DNA from: Corynebacterium sp. p3-SID1241
Lineage (GTDB): Bacteria; Actinomycetota; Actinomycetes; Mycobacteriales; Mycobacteriaceae
Reading direction: 5' to 3'
DNA length: 64,000 nt
Assembly (NCBI GenBank): GCA_025144025.1
Contig: JALXWS010000006.1
Span: 1-64,000 of the forward strand
The number at the start of each line of letters is the position of its first letter. Position 1 is the first letter of the stretch. Shown here one piece after another: positions 10,030 through 20,668 of the stretch. Made by a program: the position numbers and the translations under genes. The notes below the pieces were generated by a model. That model did not search any database. It was not told the DNA's origin and was given only the letters and a program-made list of their open reading frames with translations.

Positions 10030-10962
10030 ATGAAGGCGATTCTCGATCTTGATACCGGCATTGATGATGCCCTAGCGCTGGCGTACGCCATCGCCCATCC
10101 AGACCTGGACCTAATCGGCGTGACCTGCACGTACGGCAACGTGACCGTGCCCTTAGCCGTGCGCAATACACTGGCCCTTCTAGAGCTGCTGGGCCAAGAC
10201 GATATTCCAGTCTTTGCCGGGCCTAGCCCGGATGGTTTTCGGCCAAGCGAGATTTCTTCTTTTATCCACGGTCACAACGGCGTGGGGGAGGTCCTTCTTC
10301 CGCCGGCAACCACCCAGGCGCAGCCACAACCCGCGACCGAGTTCCTTATCCAAGCCGTGCATGAGCACGGCGATGACTTGGTTATAATTCCGACCGGCCC
10401 GTCCACCACGATTGCTGCCGCTATGCAGCAGGACCCTTCCTTTGCCGCGGCCGCACACCTGGTGATGATGGGTGGGGCTCTTACCGTTCCTGGCAACGTC
10501 ACGCCGTGGTCTGAGGCCAATATCTCCCAGGATCCGGAAGCTACCGATTACCTCTTCCGCCACACTAGCGATACCATCATGGTTGGTTTGGATGTTACCT
10601 TGCGCACGCTTTTGACCACGGCGGAGTCCGCTCGTTGGCGAGCTACCGGTACCCGCGCCGGCCGCATCTTTGCGGATATGGTGGACTATTATATCCGCGC
10701 CTACGCCACCACATCGCCCCACTTGGGCGGGTGCGGCCTGCACGATCCATTGGCCGTTGCGGTGGCGGCAGATGCCTCGCTTGTCGACGTCCTTTCGATA
10801 AACCTCAAGACTGACACCGCCGGCCCTACCCGTGGACGGACAATCACGGATGAAACGCGATTGGATGCGCCGCCCACCGCCCGGGTGGCTGTGGGTGTGG
10901 ATAGTGAGCGCTTTGTGCGAGAGTTTGTCGAACGCCTTGAGAAGCTCTTCAGCGAGCTCTAA
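10030..10962 (+). CDS. nucleoside hydrolase (IunH family)
   Basis: A 310-aa ribonucleoside hydrolase that splits nucleosides into base and ribose, used in salvage. The calcium-binding DLDTGIDDALAL sits at residues 6-17, and the active-site HDPLAVAVA at about 238. The start lies directly after the ribF stop, so it is likely co-transcribed. Whether it prefers purines or pyrimidines cannot be decided from the sequence. Confidence 0.92.
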   Translation: MKAILDLDTGIDDALALAYAIAHPDLDLIGVTCTYGNVTVPLAVRNTLALLELLGQDDIPVFAGPSPDGFRPSEISSFIHGHNGVGEVLLPPATTQAQPQPATEFLIQAVHEHGDDLVIIPTGPSTTIAAAMQQDPSFAAAAHLVMMGGALTVPGNVTPWSEANISQDPEATDYLFRHTSDTIMVGLDVTLRTLLTTAESARWRATGTRAGRIFADMVDYYIRAYATTSPHLGGCGLHDPLAVAVAADASLVDVLSINLKTDTAGPTRGRTITDETRLDAPPTARVAVGVDSERFVREFVERLEKLFSEL

Positions 10963-10988
10963 AAGCACAGCCTAGAAGCCATGTGGTT

Positions 10989-11017
10989 TTGATTTTTCTG
11001 CCTGGGCGCTGTAAGGT
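10989..11017 (+). promoter_or_regulatory. predicted housekeeping promoter of rpsO
   Basis: TTGATT at 10989-10994 and TAAGGT at 11012-11017 are 17 bases apart. The roughly 105-base leader that follows contains paired segments around ACTGC/GCAGT and could hold the usual S15 autoregulatory structure, but I could not identify it. Confidence 0.45.
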
Positions 11018-11130
11018 GTTTGTTTGGCTTAGCGACTGCGGTTCACAGCAGTTGCGGCACGCATAAGTACTGCGCCCAGCGCAGGCTTAAGCGTCACGAT
11101 AATGTGGACTGAAATAAAGGAGAAATACTC

Positions 11131-11400
11131 ATGGCATTGACCACTGAGAAGAAGGCCGAAATCCTCAAGGAGTACGGCCTGCACGAAACCGATACCGGTT
11201 CCCCTGAGGCGCAGGTTGCTCTGCTGACCTCCCGCATCAATACTTTGACCGAGCACCTGAAGTTCCATAAGCACGATCACCACTCCCGCCGTGGTCTGCT
11301 GCTGATGGTAGGTCGCCGTCGTGGCCTGCTGAAGTACCTGGCTGAGAACAACGTCGATCGCTACCGTGATCTGATCTCTCGCCTGGGTCTGCGCCGTTAA
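11131..11400 (+). CDS. rpsO: 30S ribosomal protein S15
   Basis: S15 is a primary binder of 16S rRNA in the 30S platform. The 89-aa product has the full conserved sequence, including [30 protein letters not shown] and [16 protein letters not shown] precedes the ATG at good spacing. It is followed by a terminator and then pnp, the common bacterial rpsO-pnp arrangement. Confidence 0.98.
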   Translation: MALTTEKKAEILKEYGLHETDTGSPEAQVALLTSRINTLTEHLKFHKHDHHSRRGLLLMVGRRRGLLKYLAENNVDRYRDLISRLGLRR

Positions 11401-11424
11401 ACTCGGCCCAGCTTTGGCCACCTC

Positions 11425-11448
11425 GCCCCGCCCTTTGGCGGGGCTTTT
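11425..11448 (+). terminator. terminator of rpsO
   Basis: GCCCCGCC at 11425-11432 pairs with GGCGGGGC at 11437-11444 over a four-base loop, followed by TTTT. Confidence 0.88.
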
Positions 11449-11543
11449 GTGGTTTTTCTGTTAGAATTTGACAGCGTTGTCATAGACAAAATCGACCAGG
11501 CGGCATCGACGATCGCCTAAACCACTCAAGGAGACAATTTTTA

Positions 11544-13790
11544 ATGAGCGTTCAGAACTCCGTCGAGTTCAATATTGACGAGGACTTTGGCATTACCGAG
11601 GCCATTGCCACGCTAGACAATGGTGACTTTGGCGCCCGCACCCTGCGCTTTGAAACCGGTCAGCTGGCCCGGCAGGCAGACGGCTCCGTGACCACCTACT
11701 TGGACGATGACACCATGTTGTTGGCCACGACCACCGCGTCCAACCAGCCGCGCGAGGGATTCGATTTCTTTCCGCTGACTGTGGACGTAGAAGAGCGCAT
11801 GTACGCGGCCGGCAAGATTCCAGGCTCCTTTTTCCGCCGTGAGGGACGTCCTTCTTCTGAAGCTATCCTGGCATGCCGCCTTATCGACCGCCCGCTGCGC
11901 CCAACCTTTGTCAAGGGCCTGCGCAACGAGGTCCAGGTCGTAGTCACCGTGATGTCCCAGGATCCGGAAGAGTACTACGACGTCGTTGCTATCAACGGCG
12001 CTTCCGCCGCCACCCAGCTGTCCGGCTTGCCCGTTTCCGGCGCTGTCGGCGGTGTCCGCATGGCACTGATCGCTGATGATAAGCACCCCGAGGGCCAGTG
12101 GGTGGCCTTCCCGAACCACGAGCAGCACGAGCGCGCTCTCTTTGAGATGGTCGTTGCCGGCCGCATTGTCAAAAAGGGCCGTAAGGACGACGTAGCCATC
12201 ATGATGGTCGAGGCCGGTGCCGGCACCAACGTTGCTGAGCGCATTGCCGACGGCGCTCCTGCACCGCAGGAAGCGACCGTTGCTGAAGGCTTGGAAGCAG
12301 CAAAGCCATTCATTAAGACCTTGTGCGAAGCCCAGAACGGTCTCGCGGAACGTGCCGCCAAGGAAACTCAGGAGTTCCCACTCTTCCCGGCATACGGCGA
12401 TGATGTCTTCGCGGCAGTGGAAAAGGCTGCTACCAAGAAGCTAGAGAAGCTGCTGACCATTCCGGGCAAGCAGGAACGTGACGATGCCACCAATGAATAC
12501 ATGGAGCAGGTCGAAGAAAAGCTCTTGGACCAGTTCGAGGACTTGGAAGAGGCCGATGCGTCTAAGCAGATTCGTGGCGCTTATAACGCTTTGATGAAGC
12601 AGATCGTACGCCAGAAGATCCTCTCCGAGGGCTTCCGTATCGATGGCCGCGGCGTTACCGATATCCGTGACCTCTCCGTTGAGGTGGACCTGGTTCCGCG
12701 TGCTCACGGTTCCTCCCTGTTCGAGCGCGGTGAGACCCAGATTCTGGGTGTTACCACCCTGGACATGCTCAAGATGGAGCAGCAGATCGATTCACTGACC
12801 CCAGTGGAATCCAAGCGCTACATGCACCACTACAACTTCCCACCGTTCTCCACCGGTGAGACCGGCCGCGTAGGCTCCCCGAAGCGCCGCGAGATCGGCC
12901 ACGGTGCATTGGCCGAGCGCGCTCTGCTTCCGGTCATCCCATCCCGCGAGGACTTCCCGTACGCCATCCGCCAGGTCTCTGAGGCCTTGGGCTCCAATGG
13001 CTCGACCTCTATGGGCTCTGTGTGTGCCTCCACCTTGTCCCTCTACAATGCCGGTGTTCCGCTGAAGGCTCCGGTAGCTGGCATCGCTATGGGCCTGGTC
13101 TCTGGCGAGGTAAATGGCAAGGAAAAGTTCGTCGCCCTGACGGATATCCTCGGTGCCGAGGACGCCTTTGGCGATATGGACTTTAAGGTCGCCGGTACCT
13201 CTGAGTACATCACCGCCCTGCAACTGGACACCAAGTTGGATGGCATCCCGTCTAAGGTCCTGGCCCAGGCCCTGGAGCAGGCTCGCGATGCCCGCTCTAC
13301 CATCCTGGAAACCATGGCTGAGGTCATCGATACCCCGGATGAGATGTCCGGCCTTGCTCCGAAGATTACCTCCGTCAAGATCCCGGTTAATAAGATCGGC
13401 GAGCTTATCGGACCAAAGGGCAAGACCATCAACCAGATCACCGAGGAAACCGGCGCCGATGTCTCCATCGAGGATGACGGAACCGTCTACGTTTCCGCTG
13501 CTACCGGTGAGGCTGCGGATGCTGCCATCGATAAGGTGAACTCCATTGCAAACCCACAGCTGCCGAAGGTTGGAGAGCGCTTCCTGGGCACTGTGGTAAA
13601 GACCGTCCCATTCGGCGCGTTTGTGTCCCTTACCCCAGGCCGCGACGGTCTGATCCACATCTCCAACTTGGGTGGGGATGAGCGCATCGAAAAGGTGGAA
13701 GATGTCATCAACGTGGGCGACAAGGTCCAAGTAGAAATCGCGGATATTGATAACCGCGGCAAGATCTCCCTGGTTCCGGTCGACGACTAA
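11544..13790 (+). CDS. pnp: polyribonucleotide nucleotidyltransferase (PNPase)
   Basis: PNPase degrades RNA 3'-5' by phosphorolysis; in actinobacteria it is also called guanosine pentaphosphate synthetase (GpsI). The 748-aa product has two RNase PH-like domains, with [25 protein letters not shown] in the first and [14 protein letters not shown] plus [13 protein letters not shown] in the second. A KH domain ([15 protein letters not shown], near 615) and an S1 domain ([17 protein letters not shown], near 690) follow. AAGGAGACA precedes the ATG. Confidence 0.97.
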   Translation: MSVQNSVEFNIDEDFGITEAIATLDNGDFGARTLRFETGQLARQADGSVTTYLDDDTMLLATTTASNQPREGFDFFPLTVDVEERMYAAGKIPGSFFRREGRPSSEAILACRLIDRPLRPTFVKGLRNEVQVVVTVMSQDPEEYYDVVAINGASAATQLSGLPVSGAVGGVRMALIADDKHPEGQWVAFPNHEQHERALFEMVVAGRIVKKGRKDDVAIMMVEAGAGTNVAERIADGAPAPQEATVAEGLEAAKPFIKTLCEAQNGLAERAAKETQEFPLFPAYGDDVFAAVEKAATKKLEKLLTIPGKQERDDATNEYMEQVEEKLLDQFEDLEEADASKQIRGAYNALMKQIVRQKILSEGFRIDGRGVTDIRDLSVEVDLVPRAHGSSLFERGETQILGVTTLDMLKMEQQIDSLTPVESKRYMHHYNFPPFSTGETGRVGSPKRREIGHGALAERALLPVIPSREDFPYAIRQVSEALGSNGSTSMGSVCASTLSLYNAGVPLKAPVAGIAMGLVSGEVNGKEKFVALTDILGAEDAFGDMDFKVAGTSEYITALQLDTKLDGIPSKVLAQALEQARDARSTILETMAEVIDTPDEMSGLAPKITSVKIPVNKIGELIGPKGKTINQITEETGADVSIEDDGTVYVSAATGEAADAAIDKVNSIANPQLPKVGERFLGTVVKTVPFGAFVSLTPGRDGLIHISNLGGDERIEKVEDVINVGDKVQVEIADIDNRGKISLVPVDD

Positions 13791-13811
13791 ATCTTAGGCG
13801 CCCCCAAGAAG

Positions 13812-13857
13812 AGGGCCTTGCTCGCCAGCTCCGCTGCTGGCAAGCAAGGCCCTTTTT
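13812..13857 (+). terminator. terminator of pnp
   Basis: An 18-bp hairpin (13812-13829 with 13836-13853, one G-U pair) is followed by TTTT. It points at the end of the convergent lipoprotein gene. Confidence 0.88.
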
Positions 13858-13893
13858 AGCGCTCACGCAATTTAAGGAGAGCTTCCGAGAGGT

Positions 13894-14595
13894 TTAGTTT
13901 TGGAAATCGATTACCAAGCGTGAGGGTTCTTGGAGGTAGGTCACAGAGTAGGGAGTCTTTTTCTCTAATCCGATGATGAGCTGCGTTTGTGCTTCAAAAG
14001 TTGTGGTGTAATTGACTTCGCTTACCACCCCGGCGCCAGGCGTGGCCCCTGGCGCCATGTATTTTTCTTTTAGTTCAGGGGTAGAAGGCCACGGGGTACC
14101 TTCGATACCCAGGTTGAGGAAGGCATTTCCTTGAACCTCGGCTGGCTTGCCGGAAGCCTGCTGCACAGGTCTATCGGTAAAGGAGGTAAACCACCCCGGT
14201 GCGCCCTCTCCCTCCAAGTCGATAACGACTCGGGTAAACCCATCATGAGCGCCTACTCGCACACCAGTAGGGACGAGGGTTCCTCCCCCTTGCGGAATGT
14301 GCTGCTGATCCTCCAGAGAGGCGGTGCCCATACCGGCAAAGGCGGCTGGGGCCGGGTTATGTGGAAATTTCTGCTGCTTTTCGTGGGCAGCTGAAGTGCT
14401 CTGCGGGTCGGAAGAGGAAGTTGTCGGTGCAGCAGAGCTTGTCAGAGCAGCCGGGTGCTCGGTAGTGGACTGCGCTGCATCAAATGCAGGGGCATCTTCC
14501 TGTTCACTATCCTCATTGGCACAAGCTGCGAGTGCTAGTGCGCATCCTGTGCTGGTGACCACGGCAATTATGCGAGAAATGTTAGAGCGAGACAT
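13894..14595 (-). CDS. putative lipoprotein with AMIN-like domain
   Basis: From ATG 14595 the 233-aa product has a lipoprotein signal peptide ending LAAC (C25), so it should be anchored to the outer face of the cytoplasmic membrane. A Ser/Thr/Ala-rich linker covers about residues 26-75, followed by a beta-rich domain with RVGAHDGFTRVVIDLEG and PSRLVIDFQN, typical of the actinobacterial AMIN-like family. GGAAG lies eight bases before this ATG; the frame is open upstream to 14676 but that leader would spoil the signal peptide. Its function in the cell envelope is unknown. Confidence 0.8.
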   Translation of the reverse strand: MSRSNISRIIAVVTSTGCALALAACANEDSEQEDAPAFDAAQSTTEHPAALTSSAAPTTSSSDPQSTSAAHEKQQKFPHNPAPAAFAGMGTASLEDQQHIPQGGGTLVPTGVRVGAHDGFTRVVIDLEGEGAPGWFTSFTDRPVQQASGKPAEVQGNAFLNLGIEGTPWPSTPELKEKYMAPGATPGAGVVSEVNYTTTFEAQTQLIIGLEKKTPYSVTYLQEPSRLVIDFQN

Positions 14596-14720
14596 ATTCA
14601 TCACTTCCTTGGTTGCTACCGCGTTGTAACCCCATTCTACTGGGGTGGATGGGACGCGGATGAAGAAGTGATGCAATTGTTAACTGATGGGGTGCAGTAT
14701 CTCTCGCGGTGAGGATGTAG

Positions 14721-15110
14721 CTACTTTTTCAGTTGGACGAGTTGAATGAGGTTTCCCACGGTGTCGTCGAAGACCGCAATGATAGAGGGGCCAACATCGG
14801 TAGGCTCCATAGTAAAGCGCACGCCCTTGTCGATAAGCTCCTTATACTCTTTTTCTACGTCGGTAGAAAGGAATTGGGTGGCGGGAATCCCATCGGCTTT
14901 TAGAGCTGCAGCATAGTCTTTTGCGGCGGGATGGCCCTTAGGTTCCAAGAGGAGTTCGGTATTTCCTCCACCTTCGGCATTAGTGACGGTGAGCCAGCGG
15001 AAATCACCATTGGTTACGTCGTCTTTGACGCGAAAACCGAGGGTGTCGACGTAAAAATCGTGGGCGCGTGCAACATCATCGACGGGAACGGAAGCGATAT
15101 AAATCTGCAT
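14721..15110 (-). CDS. VOC-family (glyoxalase/bleomycin-resistance fold) protein
   Basis: The product is a small soluble protein of about 129 aa with the paired beta-alpha-beta units of the vicinal-oxygen-chelate fold: IYIASVPVDDVARAHDFYVDTLGF at the start and FDDTVGNLIQLVQL at the end, where the last Glu/Gln metal position seems to be Gln. The start at ATG 15110 has AGGA eight bases upstream; earlier ATGs at 15119 and 15140 are possible. The substrate is unknown; these proteins range from true enzymes to binding proteins. Confidence 0.82.
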   Translation of the reverse strand: MQIYIASVPVDDVARAHDFYVDTLGFRVKDDVTNGDFRWLTVTNAEGGGNTELLLEPKGHPAAKDYAAALKADGIPATQFLSTDVEKEYKELIDKGVRFTMEPTDVGPSIIAVFDDTVGNLIQLVQLKK

Positions 15111-15201
15111 ACTCGACATCCTAGTGAGAATACAGCGCACCGTCGAAGACCGTAGCTGCTTTTCGGCAGGCTAGGAGTTGTGTGGTTCCTATGCGCGTTA
15201 G

Positions 15202-15996
<795 letters not shown>

Positions 15997-15999
15997 GCT

Positions 16000-16746
16000 A
16001 TGGCTAAAGCAAGTGAGCTAGATATTCAGCTCATTGCCGCAACACAGTTTCATGCTCCCAAGGGCGTGGACTGGCGCGCGGATGGCTCGGCTTCCGATGG
16101 GGAAGCGCTCGTCGAGTTTGCGGGAAGGGCGTGCTACGAATCTTTTGATAAACCGAACCCACGCACAGCAACGAATGAAGCCTACTTGCATCACATCATG
16201 GAGGTAGGCCACACCGCGCTGCTAGAACATGCCACAGCCACGATGTACATCAAAGGCCTTTCACGCTCGGCTAGCCATGAGCTCGTGCGGCACCGGCATT
16301 TTTCTTTCTCACAGCTCTCACAGCGTTTTGTCCACCCAGATGAAACTGAAGTGGTTCTTCCCAAACTGGTGGCGGAGGACGAACAGCTCAGCCGACTGGT
16401 AATGCAGGCCGTCGATGAGACGCGTTTTGTTTACGATGAGCTGCTCGATGCGCTCGAGGAGAAACTAGATGAGCCGAACGCGCTCCTGCGTAAAAAGCAG
16501 GCCCGTCAGGCGGCTCGTGCGGTGCTTCCCAATGCAACAGAGACCCGCGTCGTTGTTACTGGCAACTATCGCGCGTGGCGGCACTTTATCGGTGCGCGTG
16601 CGGCTGAGCAGGCCGACGAAGAGCTGCGCCACGTAGCAGTGGAGTGCCTAAAATTGCTGCAAGGTACCGCCCCCGTGCTCTTTGATGACTTTAATATCAC
16701 CACGCTTGCCGACGGCACGCAGATGGCAGCAAGCCCCTACGCCTAA
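16000..16746 (+). CDS. thyX: FAD-dependent thymidylate synthase
   Basis: ThyX makes dTMP from dUMP using methylenetetrahydrofolate and FADH2. The ThyX signature [13 protein letters not shown] begins at R97, and the C-terminal part has [14 protein letters not shown]. Length (248 aa) is normal. It sits between dapB and dapA, as in other corynebacteria and mycobacteria, and is probably translated from the same mRNA as dapB. Confidence 0.97.
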   Translation: MAKASELDIQLIAATQFHAPKGVDWRADGSASDGEALVEFAGRACYESFDKPNPRTATNEAYLHHIMEVGHTALLEHATATMYIKGLSRSASHELVRHRHFSFSQLSQRFVHPDETEVVLPKLVAEDEQLSRLVMQAVDETRFVYDELLDALEEKLDEPNALLRKKQARQAARAVLPNATETRVVVTGNYRAWRHFIGARAAEQADEELRHVAVECLKLLQGTAPVLFDDFNITTLADGTQMAASPYA

Positions 16747-16802
16747 CACGCGCGGTACCCCGATGCGGCTAAAAGGTAGCCAAAAGGGTAATCTTGACGG
16801 CT

Positions 16803-17711
16803 ATGAGCACAGGTATGACAGCAAAGACTGGCGTCGACACCTTTGGGCGCATCGGTGTCGCCATGGTCACCCCTTTTGATCGTGACGGTGCACTGGACGT
16901 TGCCGCAGGTCGTCGCCTAGCAGCTCATCTCGTTGACAATGGCGTTGATTCGCTCATCCTTGGTGGAACCACGGGCGAGTCACCGACAACGTCGGTAGAA
17001 GAGAAGCTGGAGCTGCTCAAAGCCGTAAAGGAAGAAGTAGGAGACCGTGCAAAGCTTTGTGCCGGTGCCGGAACGAATGACACCGCTGCCTCCATTAAAT
17101 TGGCTAAGGCTACCGCTGAGGCGGGCGCCGATAGTCTTTTGGTGGTTACTCCGTACTACTCCAAGCCTTCTCAGAAGGGCGTTTACGAGCACTTTGCAGC
17201 GATTGCTCAGGCCACGGATCTACCGATCTGTGTCTATGACATCCCTGGCCGCTCGGGCATCCCAGTAGCGGCGGATACTCTCCGCCGCTTTGCGGATTTG
17301 CCGACCATCCAAGCCGTAAAGGACGCTAAGGGCGACCTTCCTGCGGCCGCAGAACTCATCCAAGAAACCGGTTTGGCCTGGTATTCCGGTGATGATCCGA
17401 TTAACCTGCCGTGGCTTTCCCTCGGCGCTTCTGGTTTCATCTCCGTCATCGGCCATGTTGCACCGCGTGCCTTGGCAGAACTTTATGAAGCTTTCGACGC
17501 GGGCGATATAGCCCGCGCCCGAGAAATCAATGTCACTACGCTCCTTCCGCTGACCCATGCACAAGCTCGGTTAGGCGGAGCGACATTTGCAAAGGAAGCC
17601 CTGCGCCTGCAGGGCATCGAAGTTGGCGATACCCGTCTTCCCGTAACCGCCGCGAGCGAAGAGGAACGCGAGGTACTTCGCCGTGATCTGGAACAATCTG
17701 GAGTCCTCTAA
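16803..17711 (+). CDS. dapA: 4-hydroxy-tetrahydrodipicolinate synthase
   Basis: DapA condenses pyruvate with aspartate semialdehyde, the entry step of lysine and diaminopimelate synthesis. The 302-aa TIM barrel carries the Schiff-base lysine in AVKDAKGDL (K173), the [11 protein letters not shown] loop and GGTTGES near residue 54. Start ATG 16803 ([10 protein letters not shown]) matches the known C. glutamicum start; TTG 16794 and ATG 16815 are alternatives. It is followed two bases later by rnj. Confidence 0.96.
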   Translation: MSTGMTAKTGVDTFGRIGVAMVTPFDRDGALDVAAGRRLAAHLVDNGVDSLILGGTTGESPTTSVEEKLELLKAVKEEVGDRAKLCAGAGTNDTAASIKLAKATAEAGADSLLVVTPYYSKPSQKGVYEHFAAIAQATDLPICVYDIPGRSGIPVAADTLRRFADLPTIQAVKDAKGDLPAAAELIQETGLAWYSGDDPINLPWLSLGASGFISVIGHVAPRALAELYEAFDAGDIARAREINVTTLLPLTHAQARLGGATFAKEALRLQGIEVGDTRLPVTAASEEEREVLRRDLEQSGVL

Positions 17712-17713
17712 GA

Positions 17714-19843
17714 ATGAATGAACCCCGTAACCGTTCCCGCAAGGTGACCCGCAAGGCGGGCCCACCGGCGGAAAACGAAACCGCCTCCAACGAGGCGGCT
17801 TCGCCAGTTTTCCAAGCACCAGCGAGCGATGCTGGCAATTCGACCTCGGATAATTCCGCACAAGGCGAAAAGGACAACTCTGGCAAGAAGAACTCTTCCG
17901 ATAACCACAACGATGGTGGCGGCAATAACCGCCGCTCCCGTTCCCGTGGCAGCCGAGGCCGTGGCCGTGGTGGAAATGGCAATGGCAACAATCACGGTGG
18001 GAACAATCACCACGGTGGAAATAATAAGAATGGCAACGGCAAGGGCCGCGGCCGTAATAATCGTGCACGCCGCAATGTGCCCAAATCCATGCAGGGCGCG
18101 GATCTGACCAAGCGCCTGCCAGAACCACCAAAGCAGCCGAAGGATGCCTTGCGCATCTATGCTTTGGGCGGTATCTCGGAGATCGGCCGAAATATGACGG
18201 TCTTCGAGTACGGCGACGACCTCATCATCATTGACTGTGGCGTGCTTTTCCCATCCTCTGGTGAGCCAGGCGTGGACCTCATCCTGCCTGACTTCGGTCC
18301 CATTGAGAAGAAGATCCACAAGGTCAAGGCCCTCGTCGTTACCCACGCGCACGAGGATCACATTGGTGCAATCCCGTGGCTGCTCAAGCTGCGCCCGGAT
18401 ATCCCGATCGTTGCTTCTCGTTTCACCATCGCACTGATCGCTGCGAAGTGTAAGGAGCACCGCCAAAAGCCGAAGTTTGTCGAGGTTAATGAAAAGTCCG
18501 ACGTAACATACGGCCCGTTCCGCGTTCGCTTCTGGGCAGTAAACCACTCGGTGCCGGATGCTTTGGGCATCATGTTGGGCACGCCTGCCGGCCATATCAT
18601 CCATACTGGTGATATCAAGCTGGATCAGACCCCGCTGGATAACCGGCCGACGGATTTGCCGGCATTGTCCCGTTATGGCGACGAGGGCGTTGACCTCATG
18701 CTGTGCGATTCCACGAATGCCACTGTGCCTGGTGTCTCTGCCTCCGAAGGCGACATTCCGGCCAACTTCAAGCGCCTTGTATCTGGCGCTAAACAGCGCG
18801 TAATCTTAGCTTCTTTCGCCTCCAACGTTTACCGCGTTCAGGCCGCCATCGACGCTGCCGTGGCAAACGGTCGCAAGGTGGCTTTTAATGGCCGCTCGAT
18901 GATGCGCAACATGGAAATCGCGGAAAAGATGGGCTTCTTGAAGGTCCCACGCGGCACGATCATCCCCATTGATGAGGCTGCCAAGATGGCTCCGCACAAG
19001 ACAATGCTGATTACCACCGGTACACAGGGTGAGCCGATGGCCGCCTTGTCCCGCATGGCGCGCCGTGAACATCGTCAGATCACAGTGCGCGATGGAGATA
19101 CCATTATCTTCTCCTCCTCGCTCATTCCGGGCAACGAGGAAGCCGTCTACGGTGTCATCAATATGCTGTCCCAGATCGGTGCCAACGTCATTACTAACCA
19201 GGACGTAAAGGTGCACGCTTCCGGCCACGGTTATGCCGGCGAGCTGCTCTTCCTGTACAACGCCGCACGTCCGCGCAACGCCATGCCTGTCCACGGCGAA
19301 TGGCGTCACCTACGCGCCAATAAGGAATTGGCCATCTCCACCGGTGTGGACCGCGACCGTACTGTGCTGGCACAAAATGGCGTTGTTGTAGACCTGCGCA
19401 AGGGTCGCGCCGAGGTTGTTGGTCAGATGCAGGTGGGCAACCTGTACGTTGATGGCGTTTCTATGGGCGATGTGGATGCGGATACCTTGGCTGACCGCAC
19501 CAACCTGGGAACCGGCGGCGTAGTATCTATTACCTGTGTGATTGATAACCGCACCTCGCGCCTGCTAGAGCACCCCACGGTATCTACCACGGGCTTCTCC
19601 GATGATGACCGCGGCATCGTGCCGGAGGTTGCGGAGATGGTGGAAAACACCATGAACGATCTAGCCGCAGAGGGCGAGAACGATACCTACCGCATGGTGC
19701 AGAAGCTGCGCCGCAAGGTCGCCAAGCTCATGGACACGAAGTACAAGCGCGAACCAGTCATCCTGCCGACCATTGTGCCGACCAACTCCGGACCTTTGGT
19801 CACCGATGATGAGGACGTTGATGCCTCTCGTGAGTCCCTGTAG
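17714..19843 (+). CDS. rnj: ribonuclease J
   Basis: RNase J is a metallo-beta-lactamase-fold endo- and 5'-exonuclease acting in mRNA decay and rRNA maturation. The metal site HAHEDH is at residues 211-216, followed by the beta-CASP domain and HASGHGYAGELL. The 709-aa product is longer than Bacillus RNase J1 because of a ~120-residue N-terminal disordered tract rich in Asn, Gly, Arg and His (NNHGGNNHHGGNN; RGRGRGG), a typical actinobacterial extension likely to bind RNA. It closes the dapB-thyX-dapA run. Confidence 0.96.
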   Translation: MNEPRNRSRKVTRKAGPPAENETASNEAASPVFQAPASDAGNSTSDNSAQGEKDNSGKKNSSDNHNDGGGNNRRSRSRGSRGRGRGGNGNGNNHGGNNHHGGNNKNGNGKGRGRNNRARRNVPKSMQGADLTKRLPEPPKQPKDALRIYALGGISEIGRNMTVFEYGDDLIIIDCGVLFPSSGEPGVDLILPDFGPIEKKIHKVKALVVTHAHEDHIGAIPWLLKLRPDIPIVASRFTIALIAAKCKEHRQKPKFVEVNEKSDVTYGPFRVRFWAVNHSVPDALGIMLGTPAGHIIHTGDIKLDQTPLDNRPTDLPALSRYGDEGVDLMLCDSTNATVPGVSASEGDIPANFKRLVSGAKQRVILASFASNVYRVQAAIDAAVANGRKVAFNGRSMMRNMEIAEKMGFLKVPRGTIIPIDEAAKMAPHKTMLITTGTQGEPMAALSRMARREHRQITVRDGDTIIFSSSLIPGNEEAVYGVINMLSQIGANVITNQDVKVHASGHGYAGELLFLYNAARPRNAMPVHGEWRHLRANKELAISTGVDRDRTVLAQNGVVVDLRKGRAEVVGQMQVGNLYVDGVSMGDVDADTLADRTNLGTGGVVSITCVIDNRTSRLLEHPTVSTTGFSDDDRGIVPEVAEMVENTMNDLAAEGENDTYRMVQKLRRKVAKLMDTKYKREPVILPTIVPTNSGPLVTDDEDVDASRESL

Positions 19844-19873
19844 CTAGCGAGGTAGCCTCACGCTAAGCGTGAC

Positions 19874-19914
19874 TAAGCCCCAGCATGCCTGCTAAATCGG
19901 TATGCTGGGGCTTA
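19874..19914 (+). terminator. terminator of rnj overlapping the next start codon
   Basis: TAAGCCCCAGCAT (19874-19886) pairs perfectly with ATGCTGGGGCTTA (19902-19914), followed by a T-rich stretch that is already coding sequence of the next gene. The last base of the stem is the A of the next gene's ATG. Confidence 0.75.
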
Positions 19915-20537
19915 TGTCTTTTTCTTCGGCTGAGCGCGCCAAGATGGTAGCGCTATTTCATAAGCTTGGCCCCGACGCCCCAACCTTGTGTGAGGGCTGG
20001 ACTACTCGTGACCTTGCCGTACATCTGTGGGTGCGGGAAAATCGCCCGGATGCGGCCGCCGGAATCTTCTTGAACGGACTTTCCGGCCACCTCGAAAAGC
20101 AATCGCGAAAGATCGCCGCGCGAGATTTCGATGAGCTTGTAGATGACTGGGGGAGGGGACCGGCCTCTTATAACCCGGTCCGGTTCGTAGATGCACAGCA
20201 GAACTTTGTGGAGCACTTTGTCCACCATGAAGACATTCGCCGCGCTAATGGCATGGGGCCGCGTAACTTTTCGGCGCGGATTCGACAGCAGATGCATGGC
20301 TACCTAAAACTCTTGGCTAAAGCGACGTTGCGCAAGTCTGATCGTCCAGTGATACTGCAACCGGAAGGACTGCCGCGAATTGTGGCAGCGGATAAACACG
20401 GGGTAGCAGAAAAGGGCGATGCTGTGGTCCGCGTTGCCGGAGAGGTTGGGGAACTTCTCCTCTGGTGCTTCGGGCGCGATGCTGCCGAAATTTCCCTTGA
20501 GGGAGATGTAGCAGCAATCGCAAAGTCAACCGTCTAG
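19914..20537 (+). CDS. DinB-like metal-binding protein (TIGR03085-type)
   Basis: A soluble 207-aa protein of the maleylpyruvate isomerase/DinB-like group found throughout actinobacteria. It shows the opening SSAERAKMVALFHKLGPDAPTLCEGWTTRDLAVHL with a likely metal His, and NFVEHFVHHEDIRRANGMGPR with further His. Substrate unknown; relatives use mycothiol. ATG 19914 coincides with the 3' end of the rnj terminator stem; ATG 19902 lies inside the stem. It stands between rnj and ftsK as in relatives. Confidence 0.82.
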   Translation: MSFSSAERAKMVALFHKLGPDAPTLCEGWTTRDLAVHLWVRENRPDAAAGIFLNGLSGHLEKQSRKIAARDFDELVDDWGRGPASYNPVRFVDAQQNFVEHFVHHEDIRRANGMGPRNFSARIRQQMHGYLKLLAKATLRKSDRPVILQPEGLPRIVAADKHGVAEKGDAVVRVAGEVGELLLWCFGRDAAEISLEGDVAAIAKSTV

Positions 20538-20668
20538 GGTTGATTTATGCGTTGGCTGACGATTGTTAGCCCCTCTGGGGAGGACTGCCGCCGGAAAGCG
20601 GCTCCAGACGCATCGGGGAACGCGTGTGGCTAATGTGAATTAGGAGGCTGCCGGGTTAAAGTAGAGGC

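Noticed and set aside
12792..13730. 312-codon open frame opposite pnp
   Set aside because: Shadow of pnp; no ribosome site and no family features.
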